Part shown: positions 1 to 10,989 of the stretch, in pieces
Position numbering within the stretch: position 1 is the first letter of the stretch
Layout: each line of letters opens with the position of its first letter
Source: Bryoerythrophyllum caledonicum
Taxonomy: Eukaryota; Streptophyta; Bryopsida; Pottiales; Pottiaceae
NCBI GenBank assembly: GCA_963971425.1
Contig: OZ020517.1
Coordinates: 13,270,501 to 13,334,500, forward strand
Direction of reading: 5' to 3'
DNA length: 64,000 nt
Translations under genes and position numbers: made by a program
The notes under the pieces: model-generated
Told to the model about the DNA's origin: nothing
Databases searched by the model: none
The model's input: only the letters and a program-made list of their open reading frames with translations

Positions 1-2240
1 TCTTAAATGGAGTTGCGGGACATGAATGTTATTCCTTTTTAGATGGGTTTTCCGGATATAATCAAGTTAAAATTGCACCTGAAGATCGTCCTGTGACAAC
101 CTTTACTAAAGATTGGGGTACTTTTGCTTCTAATGTGATGCCATTTGATTTTTGTAATGCACCAGCAACGTTCCAAAAGGCTATGATAGGAGCCTTTAAA
201 AAATATCTACGGAAATCTATTGAGATTTTCTTAGATGATTTTTGTATTTTCAGAAATCGAAAACTTAATCAAATTTTTTTTTAAAAATGTTTTAAAAAAT
301 GTTCTAAAAAATGTGAGAAATATGGTATATCCATTAATGCGGAAAAATCGGCAATTTTTAGGAGCTATCGGTTACTATTGCCGATTTAATTATTTTTATG
401 CTGAAATTGTAGCATTATTGACCCATTTAACAAAACAAACCGAATGTGCGAGTTTATAGACTGAGGAGTGTACTAAAGCCTTTCTACAATTAAAGAAGCA
501 CCTTAGTACAACCCTTGTGTTAATCCCTCTTAATTGGGAAAAACCATTTGAAGTATATGTTGACGCTTTTAATTTTGCTATTGGGAGTGTTTTAGGTCAA
601 AAGGATTCCAAGGGTCATGATCGGCCCATTTATTTTGCTAGTCGACAGTTGAGTGCTGCACAAAAGAATTATTCTGTCACTAGCATGAAGGCTTACGACT
701 AATATATTCGGTTCAAAAATATCGACATTACCTTTTAGTTTATCCTTTTACTTTTCATGTGGATCATGATGCCCTCAAGTATATGGTTAATAAACCTCAA
801 TTGAATGGCGAGATTGCACGATGGATTTTATTATTATAAGAATTTAATTTCAATGTTAATGTCAGACCGGTAAAAAACATGCAAATGCTGATTTCTTATC
901 TTGCATGGATGAAACTGTAAATGATAATTCTATTAATGATAGTTTTTCTGATGCACAATTATTTCACATGGAAGTTATTCCTATGTAACATGCAGATATT
1001 ATTCAATATTTAAGTTCTGGGACCTTTCCTAATGAATATACACAAAAACGAAAGACTAAATTAGCTTATAAAGCTCAACCTTATACCTTAATTGTGGAGG
1101 TGTTATACAAAAAAAGAAAATATGGTCTTTTAAAACGATGTATAAATCCTCGTGAAGTACCTATTATTTTGCAAGGTTGTCATGACGCAGTTTGTGGTGG
1201 CCATTTTGTTGGTTTTGTAATAGGTCATAAGACTTTACAACCTGGTTACTGGTGGCCCACATTATTTGCTAATGCTCATCGATATGTAAAACAATGTGAT
1301 CCTTGTCAACGTGTAGGTAAACCTATGGCAACAATAGCAATCCCTTTAAACCCAATTTTGGCTCAAATTCCTTTTGAAAAATGGGGCATTGATTTTGTTG
1401 GAACTACTAAACCCCCCGGCCGGCATGGTCATAAAAGGTATATTTTAGTGGCTACAGAATATGTCACAAAATGGGCCAAAGCCATTCCTGCAAAGAATGG
1501 TGATACAAAAACAATTGCTAAATTTATTTATGAAAATATTATTACTCGTTTTGGTTGTCTCAAAGAGTTAGTAAGTGATAGGGGCACCCATTTTTTGAAT
1601 GATACTATTACACTATTATCTATTAAATATTTGATCAAACATAGAAAATCTACTCCCTATCATCCACATGCTAATGGACAAACGGAAAAGACTAATGGCA
1701 TTTTATGTCGTGTTATTACTAAAACGGTGCAAGGTTCTAATGTGGATTGGGATGCTAGAGTTTATGATGCTCTATTGGCCTATCGATGTGCTTTTAAGAT
1801 GCCTACTAAATATACTCCATTTCAACTCGTATATGGTCAAGAAGCCATATCACCAATTGAAATGGAAATTCCTACATTATGTATCGCTATTGATGAACAT
1901 TTAGCTGATCAAAATTCTTTACAACATCAATTATGTGTGCTTGAGAAATTAGATGAAATACAAGGTCAAGCCTATTTAAACAATGAAGCTATCCAACGTC
2001 TTTGTAAAATGTATTACAATAGTAAATTAACCCCCCAAAGTTATTAATAATAATGATTTAGTTTTGTTGTATGATAGACAATTTCAATAATTTCTGGATA
2101 AGTTTAAAATGCGGTGGTTTGGTCCTTATAAAGTATTAAAGGCCCATCCTAATAATGGTTCTTTTGAGCGTCAAGATTTTGAAGGCAAAATCCATGATAC
2201 CCGTTATAATGGCTTTCGTCTTAAACATTATCAAACTTGA
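1..2240 (+). mobile_element. Decayed Ty3/gypsy retrotransposon, 3' half of pol
   Basis: This is a broken pol gene that enters from the left edge. The order reverse transcriptase, RNase H, integrase is that of Ty3/gypsy elements. The RT part (1-270) shows FLDGFSGYNQVKIAPED, MPFDFCNAPATFQ and the FLDDF active-site box. RNase H (about 515-700) starts FEVYVDAFNFAIGSVLG. Integrase is the best preserved part (1094-2047): it has an HHCC zinc knuckle (GHFVGFVIGH, CDPCQ) and a DDE core (WGIDFVG, SDRGTHF, NGQTEKTNG). A C-terminal tail follows to about 2240 (GFRLKHYQT). Reading is interrupted by an A/T-run frameshift near 270-290 and by stops, for example around 457 and 700. It is therefore non-coding as it stands. 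Gag, protease and the 5' LTR would lie outside the window. Confidence 0.9.
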
Positions 2241-2255
2241 GGGCAAGATTACTTT

Positions 2256-2272
2256 AAAATAGGGGGCCATAA
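2256..2272 (+). other. Putative polypurine tract of the gypsy element
   Basis: A purine-rich run ending in AAAATAGGGGGCC lies directly after the end of the pol reading frame. This is where the plus-strand primer of a Ty3/gypsy element sits, just before the 3' LTR. I could not define the LTR itself: there is no clear TG...CA boundary and only one end of the element is in the window. Confidence 0.4.
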
Positions 2273-2279
2273 TAAAAAT

Positions 2280-4980
2280 TAAATTCAAAATTCAAAATCC
2301 GGAACAACTAAATTAAAATTAAAAATTAAAAATTAAAAAAATAGGAGGAAATGAATACAAATTAATAATAATAGCAAAATAAAGTATAATTTATAAAGTT
2401 TGTTGAAAACAAATAAGAAAATGTAATTATTTAATGAGATTGAAATTCAATTCACATCAAGTAGAAGTTAATGACGTATCTACTCGATGGGAACACTACA
2501 CAATTAGTTTTGAGCGATTATACTTTACAATGTTAGTCATCATCTTAGCTTGAATCTACTTGATCATACTTTGTTGTCGATTGTAGAGCTTCATTGTTAC
2601 ATACTGATAGCTGTTAGCCTGTTACATTGTGATACATCAGCTGGATTATTATATATACAATATCAAATCGATGTGTGATCAACTAGATATGAGTTGGAAC
2701 GCTGGATGAGTCTATGTTCAACTGTGACATATCAATTAGATTTATTGATGCCTACACTCTGATTATAGTATCAAAAAGAAGTTGGAGTTGTTATAGGGTG
2801 GTATGGTGAGTCACAATTGGGAATGTTAGTTGGAACCCGTGGTTGTAGTATCAACTGGATAAGAGAGAGATCAAGTTGATAAGTCGAGTCCAAGAGAGGT
2901 CTGAGGCTAAATGAGAGTTACAACCGTGACTATACAATGGATTAGAGAAGTTAATTGTAGAGATGACGATCCTACAATAGCTATGACATGAATTTCTATC
3001 AACTAGATTTAACATGTGTGTTGCCAAGAGTGAGGTTAATATACAATATTGAAATTATAGATAAGAAATACATAGTCAAAAGGGAATGTGAATGATTGAT
3101 TGAATTTTGTTCTAGTGAATATGTGTTTGGCCAACCATATCTATTAGATGATTTACTAAATGATTTGATATGTAGACAGTAATCTAGTCGAGGATATTCT
3201 ATTTGATATGAGGTGTGCACGGCCTTCATCAAATAAAACATTGTAACTATGATTGGAATTAATTAAGTCTTTGCATTTAGGAAGACCAGAAATGTAAGTT
3301 GACTCATGGGAGTATGAATGGTAATCGATGCATTTTACATACGCAAAGTGTTCTCAATTGGAGATTGAGATTAGATTACAAGAAATAATGATGGAGAAAA
3401 GAATTAATGGGAGAATTGCATGAGCTAAGTATCGAAACCCTAATTTCAAACATCCAACATGGCAGATTATAACTCGTAATATAAATTAAGATGAATGAAT
3501 CTACAATTGTGTGACTATCAATTTGCTCACGTGCGGATACATCAACTGGACACTAAAGATACTATCAAATTGATTGGACTGAGAGTGCTCCTCGTGTGAT
3601 AAATAATTTATTAAAGAACATACCTTGGTTTAATTCAATAATAAATTCAATTACTACCTTCATGTGACCTTAAGCTACATATACACTAAATGAAAAGATC
3701 CATTCTCAATTGGCAATAAGAGGTTTTTAGAGTTGAATTGCGTGGGGTGTTTTGATTGATTTAATCGATGATAGAATTTTCTATACTACAGAACATATAC
3801 GAACATCAACTATGGCTCGGTTTGGTTGGCTCAACATTTTTGTCGCACCGCATCTGTTAAAGTAGTCGGCGCCACGGATAGTCTTGGAACTGCTAGTGAA
3901 TCAACATAAAAGTATCTAATTGACCCTCTAAAACCCCAAGCTTGACATCTTCCAAGATAAAAATGTTGTTTAAAAAGGGTAAATTTTTCATGATTATGCA
4001 ATTAAAGATGCGGATATTACTCCACCTTGACCATTCAACGTTCCCTTTTTAATCACTCTAATTTTTTACATTATACCTTCATTTTCGTCATAGCAACAGT
4101 GAACAAGTAAATACAATAAAATTGTTCCTTCAAATTCATAGAAAATTGGTGATTTTGAATCTGATACCAAAATCCACATAGTGCAAATGAGACAGCGTAT
4201 GTGAAAACAAACCTGATACATTTGCTAAAGTGAGTAAGGATATTTCACACAAGGGCATTGAAGTCGTACAAGGATTTAATCCCCCTCCATCCTTATAAAG
4301 GATGTATAGCAAAACCAAGCACAAAATGGTATCTAAATTGACCACTACATGGTTTGTAAATTTTTGGGAATGGTCTTAAAAACCAATTTATATTGCTTGT
4401 TGAATCAATTTTTAATATAAATAGCCTAATATTTGTTTGTTTGAGAGAAGTTTCTTTACCACTTTATTCAACATTGTCTACTTGATAAAAATATGTTATT
4501 AAGATAACATAAATTGTTTTTAACATGTTTATTGGAAAAAAGATATATGACTATGAAGCTCCAAACACAATATCCATGAAACGCTATCTATCCATTTGAG
4601 TCACGATATCTATTCATTCAAGTCAGCTCCGTACATGAATTAAAAATTTGTCCAATCACAATAATTCTTTTGATTTTAAATTAAAAAACAAAAGAAAATG
4701 TAAAGGAATGTTAACCAAAATTTAGATATAATTAATTTGAATTAATGCTCTAACATGATTATTTATCTTATTTTAGCTTAGGTGATGACTTATAAGCACC
4801 TACAAACTAAAAAAAACTTTGTATGGCATTAAAAAGTACATTGCATCTAGTGTATATAAGTAAAGAAATGAATTTTTTTTAAACCCACATCTTCAGTGTA
4901 AATTTCCAATTGGCACCTTCACAATGGAGATGCTTCAACCATTTAAGATGCCAAACACCATTTAGAATTTCCAAAAAAAA
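2280..4980. other. AT-rich spacer, possible LTR remains
   Basis: No gene is supported here. The first part (2280-2340) is low-complexity AAAATTAAAAATT. Between about 2630 and 3560 a short motif like ATCAACTGGAT recurs irregularly (near 2636, 2679, 2850, 3000 and 3542). This could be decayed LTR sequence from the upstream retrotransposon. Short reading frames in both directions lack codon bias or recognisable domains. Confidence 0.4.
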
Positions 4981-5425
4981 AATAGAATGAAAAATCGATA
5001 CATACTTGGGCCGCTTTTCACTACAGTAGAAAAGCCCACAATTTCTAAGGAAATTCTTGATTATGATTGGCCAAGAGTGAGGTTCTTGTCTAGTGGAGGT
5101 TTACGCTATGGTGAGAAGAGCCCACCAATGGGGAACTTTGCACATGAAAGAAAAAATGGCATGGCTATTGCCGTAGCAACATTTTTTTGAAGGGGAGTTC
5201 TTCTACAGGTCAAGTTTCTTAGGCAACCAGAAAGCCTCAAACAAAAAACTTGGCCTTCAGAGAACTCCAATTCAAATTAAATAGTACAACATTAGATTAT
5301 TGTTTATCATCTTCTCCGGCAAACCATCCCTTGCCTCAAATAACCATGAATTCTCCACCATAGTATAAAGTGACCTACTTGCCAAACTAAATCTTTTACC
5401 CTTTTACAGTGGTTTGAACACAATG

Positions 5426-5612
5426 GATATCACCTAGGCATTATATGAGTATCACCTAAGCATTACATGAGTATCACCTAAACATTCCATGGGTATCACC
5501 TAAGCATTACATGAGTATCACCTAAGCATTCCATGGTATCACCTAGGCATTTCATGGGTATCACCTAAGCATTCCATAGGTATCACCTTGGCATTCCATG
5601 TGTATCACCGAG
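5426..5612. repeat. 22-bp minisatellite, about 8 copies
   Basis: Consecutive units of about 22 bp follow the pattern TATCACCTAAGCATTACATG, with variation at the AAG/AGG and ATTACATG/ATTCCATG positions. The flanking part (5400-5430 and 5612-5640) is the reverse complement of sequence found near 34.9 kb and 38.05 kb. The array is therefore an expansion inside one copy of a dispersed element. Confidence 0.85.
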
Positions 5613-5860
5613 ACAAATCTCTTGAATTTTCCAAAAAGATTGGACATTATTGCACGAAAATTGATGAAGTACGAAATGAAAAATGTAAATGAAACCGCCA
5701 TAGTACGAAATTCATAATGTACGAAACTGACGACTGCGTACGGTAATCAACCCAGAATCCACAGCTGCATGCAGCTGGCCCTGACCCCGAACGAAAATCA
5801 TCCACGTAACTCATCCGCTCCCGCCCAACGCCCCGAGAAGCCATCCGAAGTTCATCCAAT

Positions 5861-5903
5861 GTAACCGTTACCAGCATCCGACGGTCATCCAATATAACCG
5901 TTA
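5861..5903 (-). promoter_or_regulatory. Paired AACGGTTA (MSA/MYB-like) sites upstream of the RLK
   Basis: Two copies of TAACCGTTA (5862-5870 and 5895-5903) sit 33 bp apart inside an imperfect direct repeat (CATCCAAT.TAACCGTTA). Read on the other strand they are AACGGTTA, the core of the mitosis-specific activator element bound by three-repeat MYB proteins; one copy extends to CTAACGGTTA. They lie about 300 bp upstream of the receptor kinase start. Their role is inference only. Confidence 0.4.
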
Positions 5904-6194
5904 GTGGCAGAGTTTTGAGCTGTATGTTGCTGGTTTGGGGTTTTGAGACCGTTGGTGCAATGCAGAGGTGAGGGATAAGGAGCTGGATTGAGTAACCCAC
6001 GTTTGGGTACAGAATGTCATTGCGTAGTGTGAGAGAAATATGTGGTTGTGGTGTTGGAGGTAGTATTAGGTATGAGTCTACATTGATGCATCACGAGCCG
6101 AAGGCTGTCATGAGTGGGGTTTACGGAATTTAGGTTTGTTTTGCATCACTTTGGTTATGGTTTTGCAGGCGTAAGTAAATGCTTTTGAGGGGGG

Positions 6195-8722
6195 ATGGCA
6201 ATGGTGTTCACCGCGCTTGGAAGGGTGGGATGGTGCATCGTGTTGTTACTCCTGGTGGGGCGTTTGGTGTCTGCGCAGGACCCTGACTTGCTCCCCGACA
6301 CGGACGGGATCCCAGCGTCGCCGCAAGAGGTGATCGCATTGCTGCGCTTCAAGCGCACTCTGATCGACCCGCGCAACGTGCTGGCCTCGTGGAACGAGAG
6401 CGGCGTTGGGACGTGCACGGGGACATGGGTGGGCATCAAGTGCGCGCAGGGGCGCATCATTTCGATTGCGCTCCCATCGAAGCGGCTCAGTGGCTCGGTA
6501 GCCCCCGAGATCGGCAGCCTCGTGGGCCTGCGGAAGCTGAACTTGCACGACAATACCATCACGGGAGCGATACCGGCCTCGCTCGCCACTATCACTACGC
6601 TCCGCGGCGTCGCATTGTTCAACAACCTCTTCTCGGGCGCCATCCCGACCGGCTTCGGCTCTCTGCCGGTTCTCCAAGCATTTGATGTGGCAAACAACGA
6701 CCTTTCGGGCGCTCTCCCCGCGGACCTCCCGAACGCGACCGCGCTTAACATCCTCAACCTCAGTCGCAACAACATCAGCGGCGCGGTCCCGCCGGAGTAC
6801 GGCGCCTTCAAGGGCGCGTATCTTGACCTCCGCTCCAACAACCTCACGGGCGCGCTCCCGAGCTTCTGGGCCTCCCCTCGCCTCGCCGAGCTCCACGCGA
6901 GCAACAACGGCCTCACAGGCCCCCTCCCTGAGGGACTCGGCTCTGTGCGCACGCTGACGCTGATCGACCTCGCGGAGAATGACTTCTCGGGCACGATCCC
7001 GCCTTCCTATGGCAACCTCTCCGCGCTCACCTACCTGGACCTCCGCGCCAACAATCTCAGTGGCTCAATTCCTCCCTCCTTCTCCACTCTCCCGCTCACC
7101 TTCCTCAATCTTACCTACAACGACCTCAGCGGCGCGATCCCGGTCTTCTCCACCCCCTTCAACATCTCGTCCTTCCAACCCGGGAACCTTGGCCTCTGCG
7201 GCTCCCCGACGCTGCTCGCGTGCCCCGCTCCCCCGCCCGCGCAGCCGCCATCTGTCGCCGCACCGGGAAAGAAACTCAGCACGCTGAGCATCGTCTTCAT
7301 CGCTCTCGGGAGCGCGCTCGGCCTCATCCTGCTCATCGCGGTGCTCGTGATGCTCTGCTGCTGCTGCCGCCGTGGCGAAACCCCCGTGCCCGGTGGAGAC
7401 AAGCCCGAGCGCTCCCCAGAGCGCGAGACTGACGCTGGAGGCAGACTGGTGCACTTCGAGGGCCCGCTGCAGTTCACAGCGGACGACCTGCTCTGCGCAA
7501 CGGCGGAGGTGCTTGGCAAGAGCACTTACGGAACTGTATACAAAGCCACCTTGGAGAATGGCAGCCACATCGCTGTCAAGCGCCTCCGTGAAGGAATTGT
7601 GAAGAGCCAGAAGGATTTCACCAAAGAGGTTGATGTCTTGGGGAAGATCCGGCACCCGAATCTCCTGTCGCTGCGCGCGTACTACTGGGGCCCGAAAGAC
7701 GAGAAGCTCCTCGTGTACGACTACATGCCCGGCGGAAGCTTGGCCGCATTCTTGCACGGTACGCAGCTGAGAAAACCCACCTTGCCTTCGACTCTCCATA
7801 CTGACATGCCATTGATATGAATCTGCGTTTTTTCTGCAGCAAGGGGACCGGAGACGGCGTTGGATTGGGCGACGAGGATAAGAATCGCGGAGGGTGCGGC
7901 CCGGGGGCTGGTGCACCTGCACCAGAACGAGAGTATCGTGCACGGAAACCTGACCGCTTCTAACATCCTTCTGGACACGCGAGGGCCTGGAATCACCGCG
8001 TGCATCTCAGATTTCGGTCTCTCCCGTCTCATGACGCCCGCTGCGAACGCCAACGTTGTGGCGACTGCTGGGTCGTTGGGGTACCGAGCGCCTGAGCTCA
8101 CGAAGCTGAAGAAGGCCACCACGAAATCTGACGTCTACAGCTTCGGCATCGTATTGCTTGAGCTTCTCACTGGTATGTATGCAAACTCTTTTCATGAAAG
8201 TCTCTCACGTCAGCCAGAAAGCCCTAGACTTCTGTGATCATACTCATACTAAGTATTACAAGCAAGCATTGTTGTGTAGGCGTAGTAGGCATGTTAGATT
8301 CACCATCTGGGTAGAATCCCGAATTGATCAGACAAATGTCACTGTGAACACTGTCGATATCGCCTTTATTTCTACGTCGATGAGGGGAGTGTTTTCCATG
8401 TGCTGATCTTTTTTTTAACTTCCGAGCAGGCAAGGCGCCGCAGGACGTAAGCACGACGGAAGGCGCGCTGGATTTGCCAGACTACGTGGCGAGCATCGTC
8501 AAGGAGAATTGGACGGCGGAGGTGTTCGACGTGGAGCTGATGAAGGGGTCGAACGCGCCCTCCGAGGAGGAGCTGATGACGGCCCTGCAGCTGGCCATGC
8601 GGTGCGTGTCTCCCCCTCCCGCGGAGCGCCCCGAGATGGACGCCATCATCCGGGCGCTCCAGGAGCTCATCCACACGGACCAGTCGCCCCGCACCGCCTC
8701 CGAGGGCCCCTCCGCCTCGTAG
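6195..8722 (+). CDS. IMK2-like LRR receptor-like kinase, probable pseudokinase
   Basis: Three coding exons, 6195-7758, 7840-8172 and 8430-8722, give 729 residues with consistent phases and GT-AG introns. Order: signal peptide (1-27, hydrophobic, ending VSA); LRR N-cap with a Cys pair and WVGIKC; about nine LRRs of the L..L.LS.N.LSG.IP type (about 85-330); a C-cap ([11 protein letters not shown]); a Pro-rich stretch; a transmembrane helix followed by CCCCRR (about 363-392); kinase domain (about 427-710). The kinase has the ATP-site lysine (IAVKRL) and SDFGLSRL, but the HRD catalytic loop reads HGNLTASN (about residue 555), so the catalytic Asp is replaced. This HGN loop is typical of the IMK2/IMK3/PRK group of Arabidopsis, membrane receptors thought to signal by scaffolding or allostery. 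The gene is very GC-rich against its AT-rich flanks. The ligand is unknown. Confidence 0.93.
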
Positions 8723-9086
8723 CAGAGCAGACGTCTGTACCATTCTTTCGGAGGTTGATCTCACTCCACCTCACGTCGTCTCATGAGATCCCAATTTTGG
8801 TCGAGGATGGACTCGGAGTAGATGGTTGCCTGTGTACATAGGAAGTAGAGAGAGAGAGAGACAGGAGAGTAGTTGCGGCCTTGATTCATGTCTCAATCTT
8901 CGACACAAGCTTGTAACATGACTAGCATGTGATTTTCACACTCACACTTACAGTGAAAAATCTCCTCATTTTTCATTTTTCTCAACCTCTTTTTCCCAGT
9001 TGTGTGCTTTGGATGGCAATGAGGTGGAGTTTACTATTTTCATGTGGGACCGTAGTGTCTTCTTTGAATGTACTTGTGTCCAGCTA

Positions 9087-9333
9087 CATGGATCACTATC
9101 TAGTTCCTTGCACCTACTACTGGATCATAACCTAGTTCCTTGCACTTGCTTATGGATCATAACCTAGTTCCTTGCACCTGCGTGTGGATCATAATGTAGT
9201 TCCTTGCACCTGGTTATGGATCATTATCTAGTTCCTTGCACCTGCTCATGTATCATAACCTAGTTCCTTGCACCTGCTTGTGGATCATAATCTAGTTCCT
9301 TGCACGTGCTTATGGATCATAATCTAGTTCCTC
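9087..9333. repeat. 31-bp minisatellite 3' of the RLK gene
   Basis: About eight tandem units of roughly 31 bp are built on CTAGTTCCTTGCACC followed by TGCTTATGGATCATAAC. The unit starts are regularly spaced from about 9099 to 9316, with point differences between copies. The array lies about 370 bp beyond the RLK stop codon, in or just past its 3' UTR. Confidence 0.9.
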
Positions 9334-9616
9334 TCATGTCGGTAATGGATCAGAACATTACCGACTTTACCGACATGGCGAGAAGTGATTGATGGATGAT
9401 TGTCTACAAAATTGGAGTACTTTTCTAGGATGGACCACAAGGATTTACTTTCATAAAAAGTTCACAATCAGTCAAAATTTCTAGTAAAAATATGTATTTT
9501 GAGATTCTCAATCGAAGTTGTAGGAGTGAGAATTTTTGGTTAGGGAGACCAAAAGCATGTTGCATGGCATAAATTATCGAGAATAGTGTCCTCTACCATT
9601 CGTGCAGTCTCAAGTA

Positions 9617-9637
9617 CCCTAAACCCTAAACCCTAAA
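9617..9637. repeat. Interstitial telomere-type repeat (CCCTAAA)3
   Basis: Three perfect consecutive CCCTAAA units, the complement of the plant telomere repeat TTTAGGG. The same motif in plant promoters is called a telo-box. Here it is about 900 bp downstream of the RLK gene and not near a recognised start. A two-unit relic is also present near 51,405. Confidence 0.85.
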
Positions 9638-9829
9638 CTTAGTCTCTGCTAGAATGCCGCTGTCATACGGACTGGGTTTCTTTGTGTGATGTTGCAGATC
9701 TTCTGTTGAGAAATTTACGTTGGGTTTGACGAAAGGGTTGTGATAGGTTGTTGAGAGAGGCATCTGTATAGTACGGTACCATGTTTATTATTGTTGTCTC
9801 TTTCTTGGCTTTCTAAGTGCTGTAGCAGC

Positions 9830-9916
9830 CACGCTTCTTGTTCCCAGTTTGCTGTTGCACGCTTCTTGTTCCCAGTATGCTGTTGCACGCTTCTTGTTTC
9901 CAGTATGGTGTTGCAG
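9830..9916. repeat. 29-bp tandem repeat, three copies
   Basis: Three units of CACGCTTCTTGTTCCCAGT plus TATGCTGTTG follow each other with few differences. They have no evident coding role and lie just outside the left end of the MULE. Confidence 0.8.
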
Positions 9917-10041
9917 GAAGGTGACGGCTGTGTACTAGTAGGTTCAGAGTGTGTATTTATTGGTAGCAAATCTGTCGTTTTCTATTTACTATTTTGAGTC
10001 TTTTGTGAGTCAAAGTTGGACACAACCGAGTTTTTTTTTAT

Positions 10042-10395
10042 GGATCTCCATATTGAGGTTGCACGAGGTATTTTAGGGAGGTGGGCCCTCGTATTAATGG
10101 CACCCTCTCATTTTTCTGGCCCTCTCATTTTAGAAATCGCCCTATTGACCTTGGTCGAGCGTGGGTCAAGGTGTGGTGGAGTGGCTGCTTCAGCCCCTGG
10201 GCCTCGTGTTGCTGCCCGCAATCTGTACCCATTACACCACGTTGGCGCCCTGCCACGCTGTCGCGTGCCATGGTGGCGGGTCATTGCCCCGTCCGCCTGC
10301 CAAGCTTCCCCACCCCTTTGCCCGACCTCATCCAACCTCCATTCACATCCGTCATACTAACCGTCTCTCTCATCAACCCCACTTCAATGTGCATG
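10042..10395 (+). repeat. Left inverted terminal arm of the MULE
   Basis: Matches the reverse complement of 19,690-20,172 in the same order of blocks. Key shared words are TTGAGGTTGCAC (10,053), GGTCGAGCGTGGGT (10,154), GGTGTGGTGGAGTGG (10,170) and ATCAACCCCACTTCAATG (10,373). Open frames here are short and shared by chance with the other arm. Confidence 0.75.
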
Positions 10396-10989
10396 ACAGG
10401 GGATCGCTCAACTACCTCTTTCTTCCATAAACTAATTTGGATTCAAAATTGGGAGCCTCTAATTTGTGGGCTAATGGCAGGGTTTGGGGTGATTAGGGTT
10501 TACGATTTTCTCCATGTGTTCCTCCATGTTCTTGGTATGTTTTGTGAGCGTGGCCAGACATGTGTGGGCTTGCTTCATTTTCTTGGTATGATACTCGTGC
10601 ACTTTCTTTATATGGGCATGTTGTCCTACGCATTTCCGGTTTGAATTAAATGTCTAACTGCAATGTATGGTTGATATTATCATGGTTTAGGTGTGTTAGG
10701 TGTTCAAGACTGTTTGTTTTCTCATGCTTTCTGGACAGGATTAAGGGATGTGAAATGGACAAGCTGATTAAGTAATGTGAAGTGGACATGATTTAAGGTT
10801 TCAATTTGCCATGTGGAAACTAGGTGTGCAGGGTGTTGCATAATTATTGCCAGGATTTACGATCATTTTAGTTGTCACGCCAGTGCCTAGCTTTAGGTTC
10901 CACCTGGTTTACGCCAAGATTGACGTACTATTTAGTGGACGGTGGATATTGTGGATAGTATAGATAGTGCCATAGATCTTGGCGTTGAT

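Noticed and set aside
6155..6994. Long minus-strand open frame of 279 codons over the RLK
   Set aside because: It is antisense to the LRR exon in a GC-rich region where chance frames are long. It shows no domain, and the + strand product is unambiguous.
7065..7943. Minus-strand 292-codon frame
   Set aside because: Antisense of the RLK transmembrane and kinase part and crosses its intron. It is a composition artefact.
10081..10644. 187-codon plus-strand frame
   Set aside because: Lies on the MULE inverted arm. The corresponding arm at 19.7-20 kb does not preserve the frame and no domain is visible.
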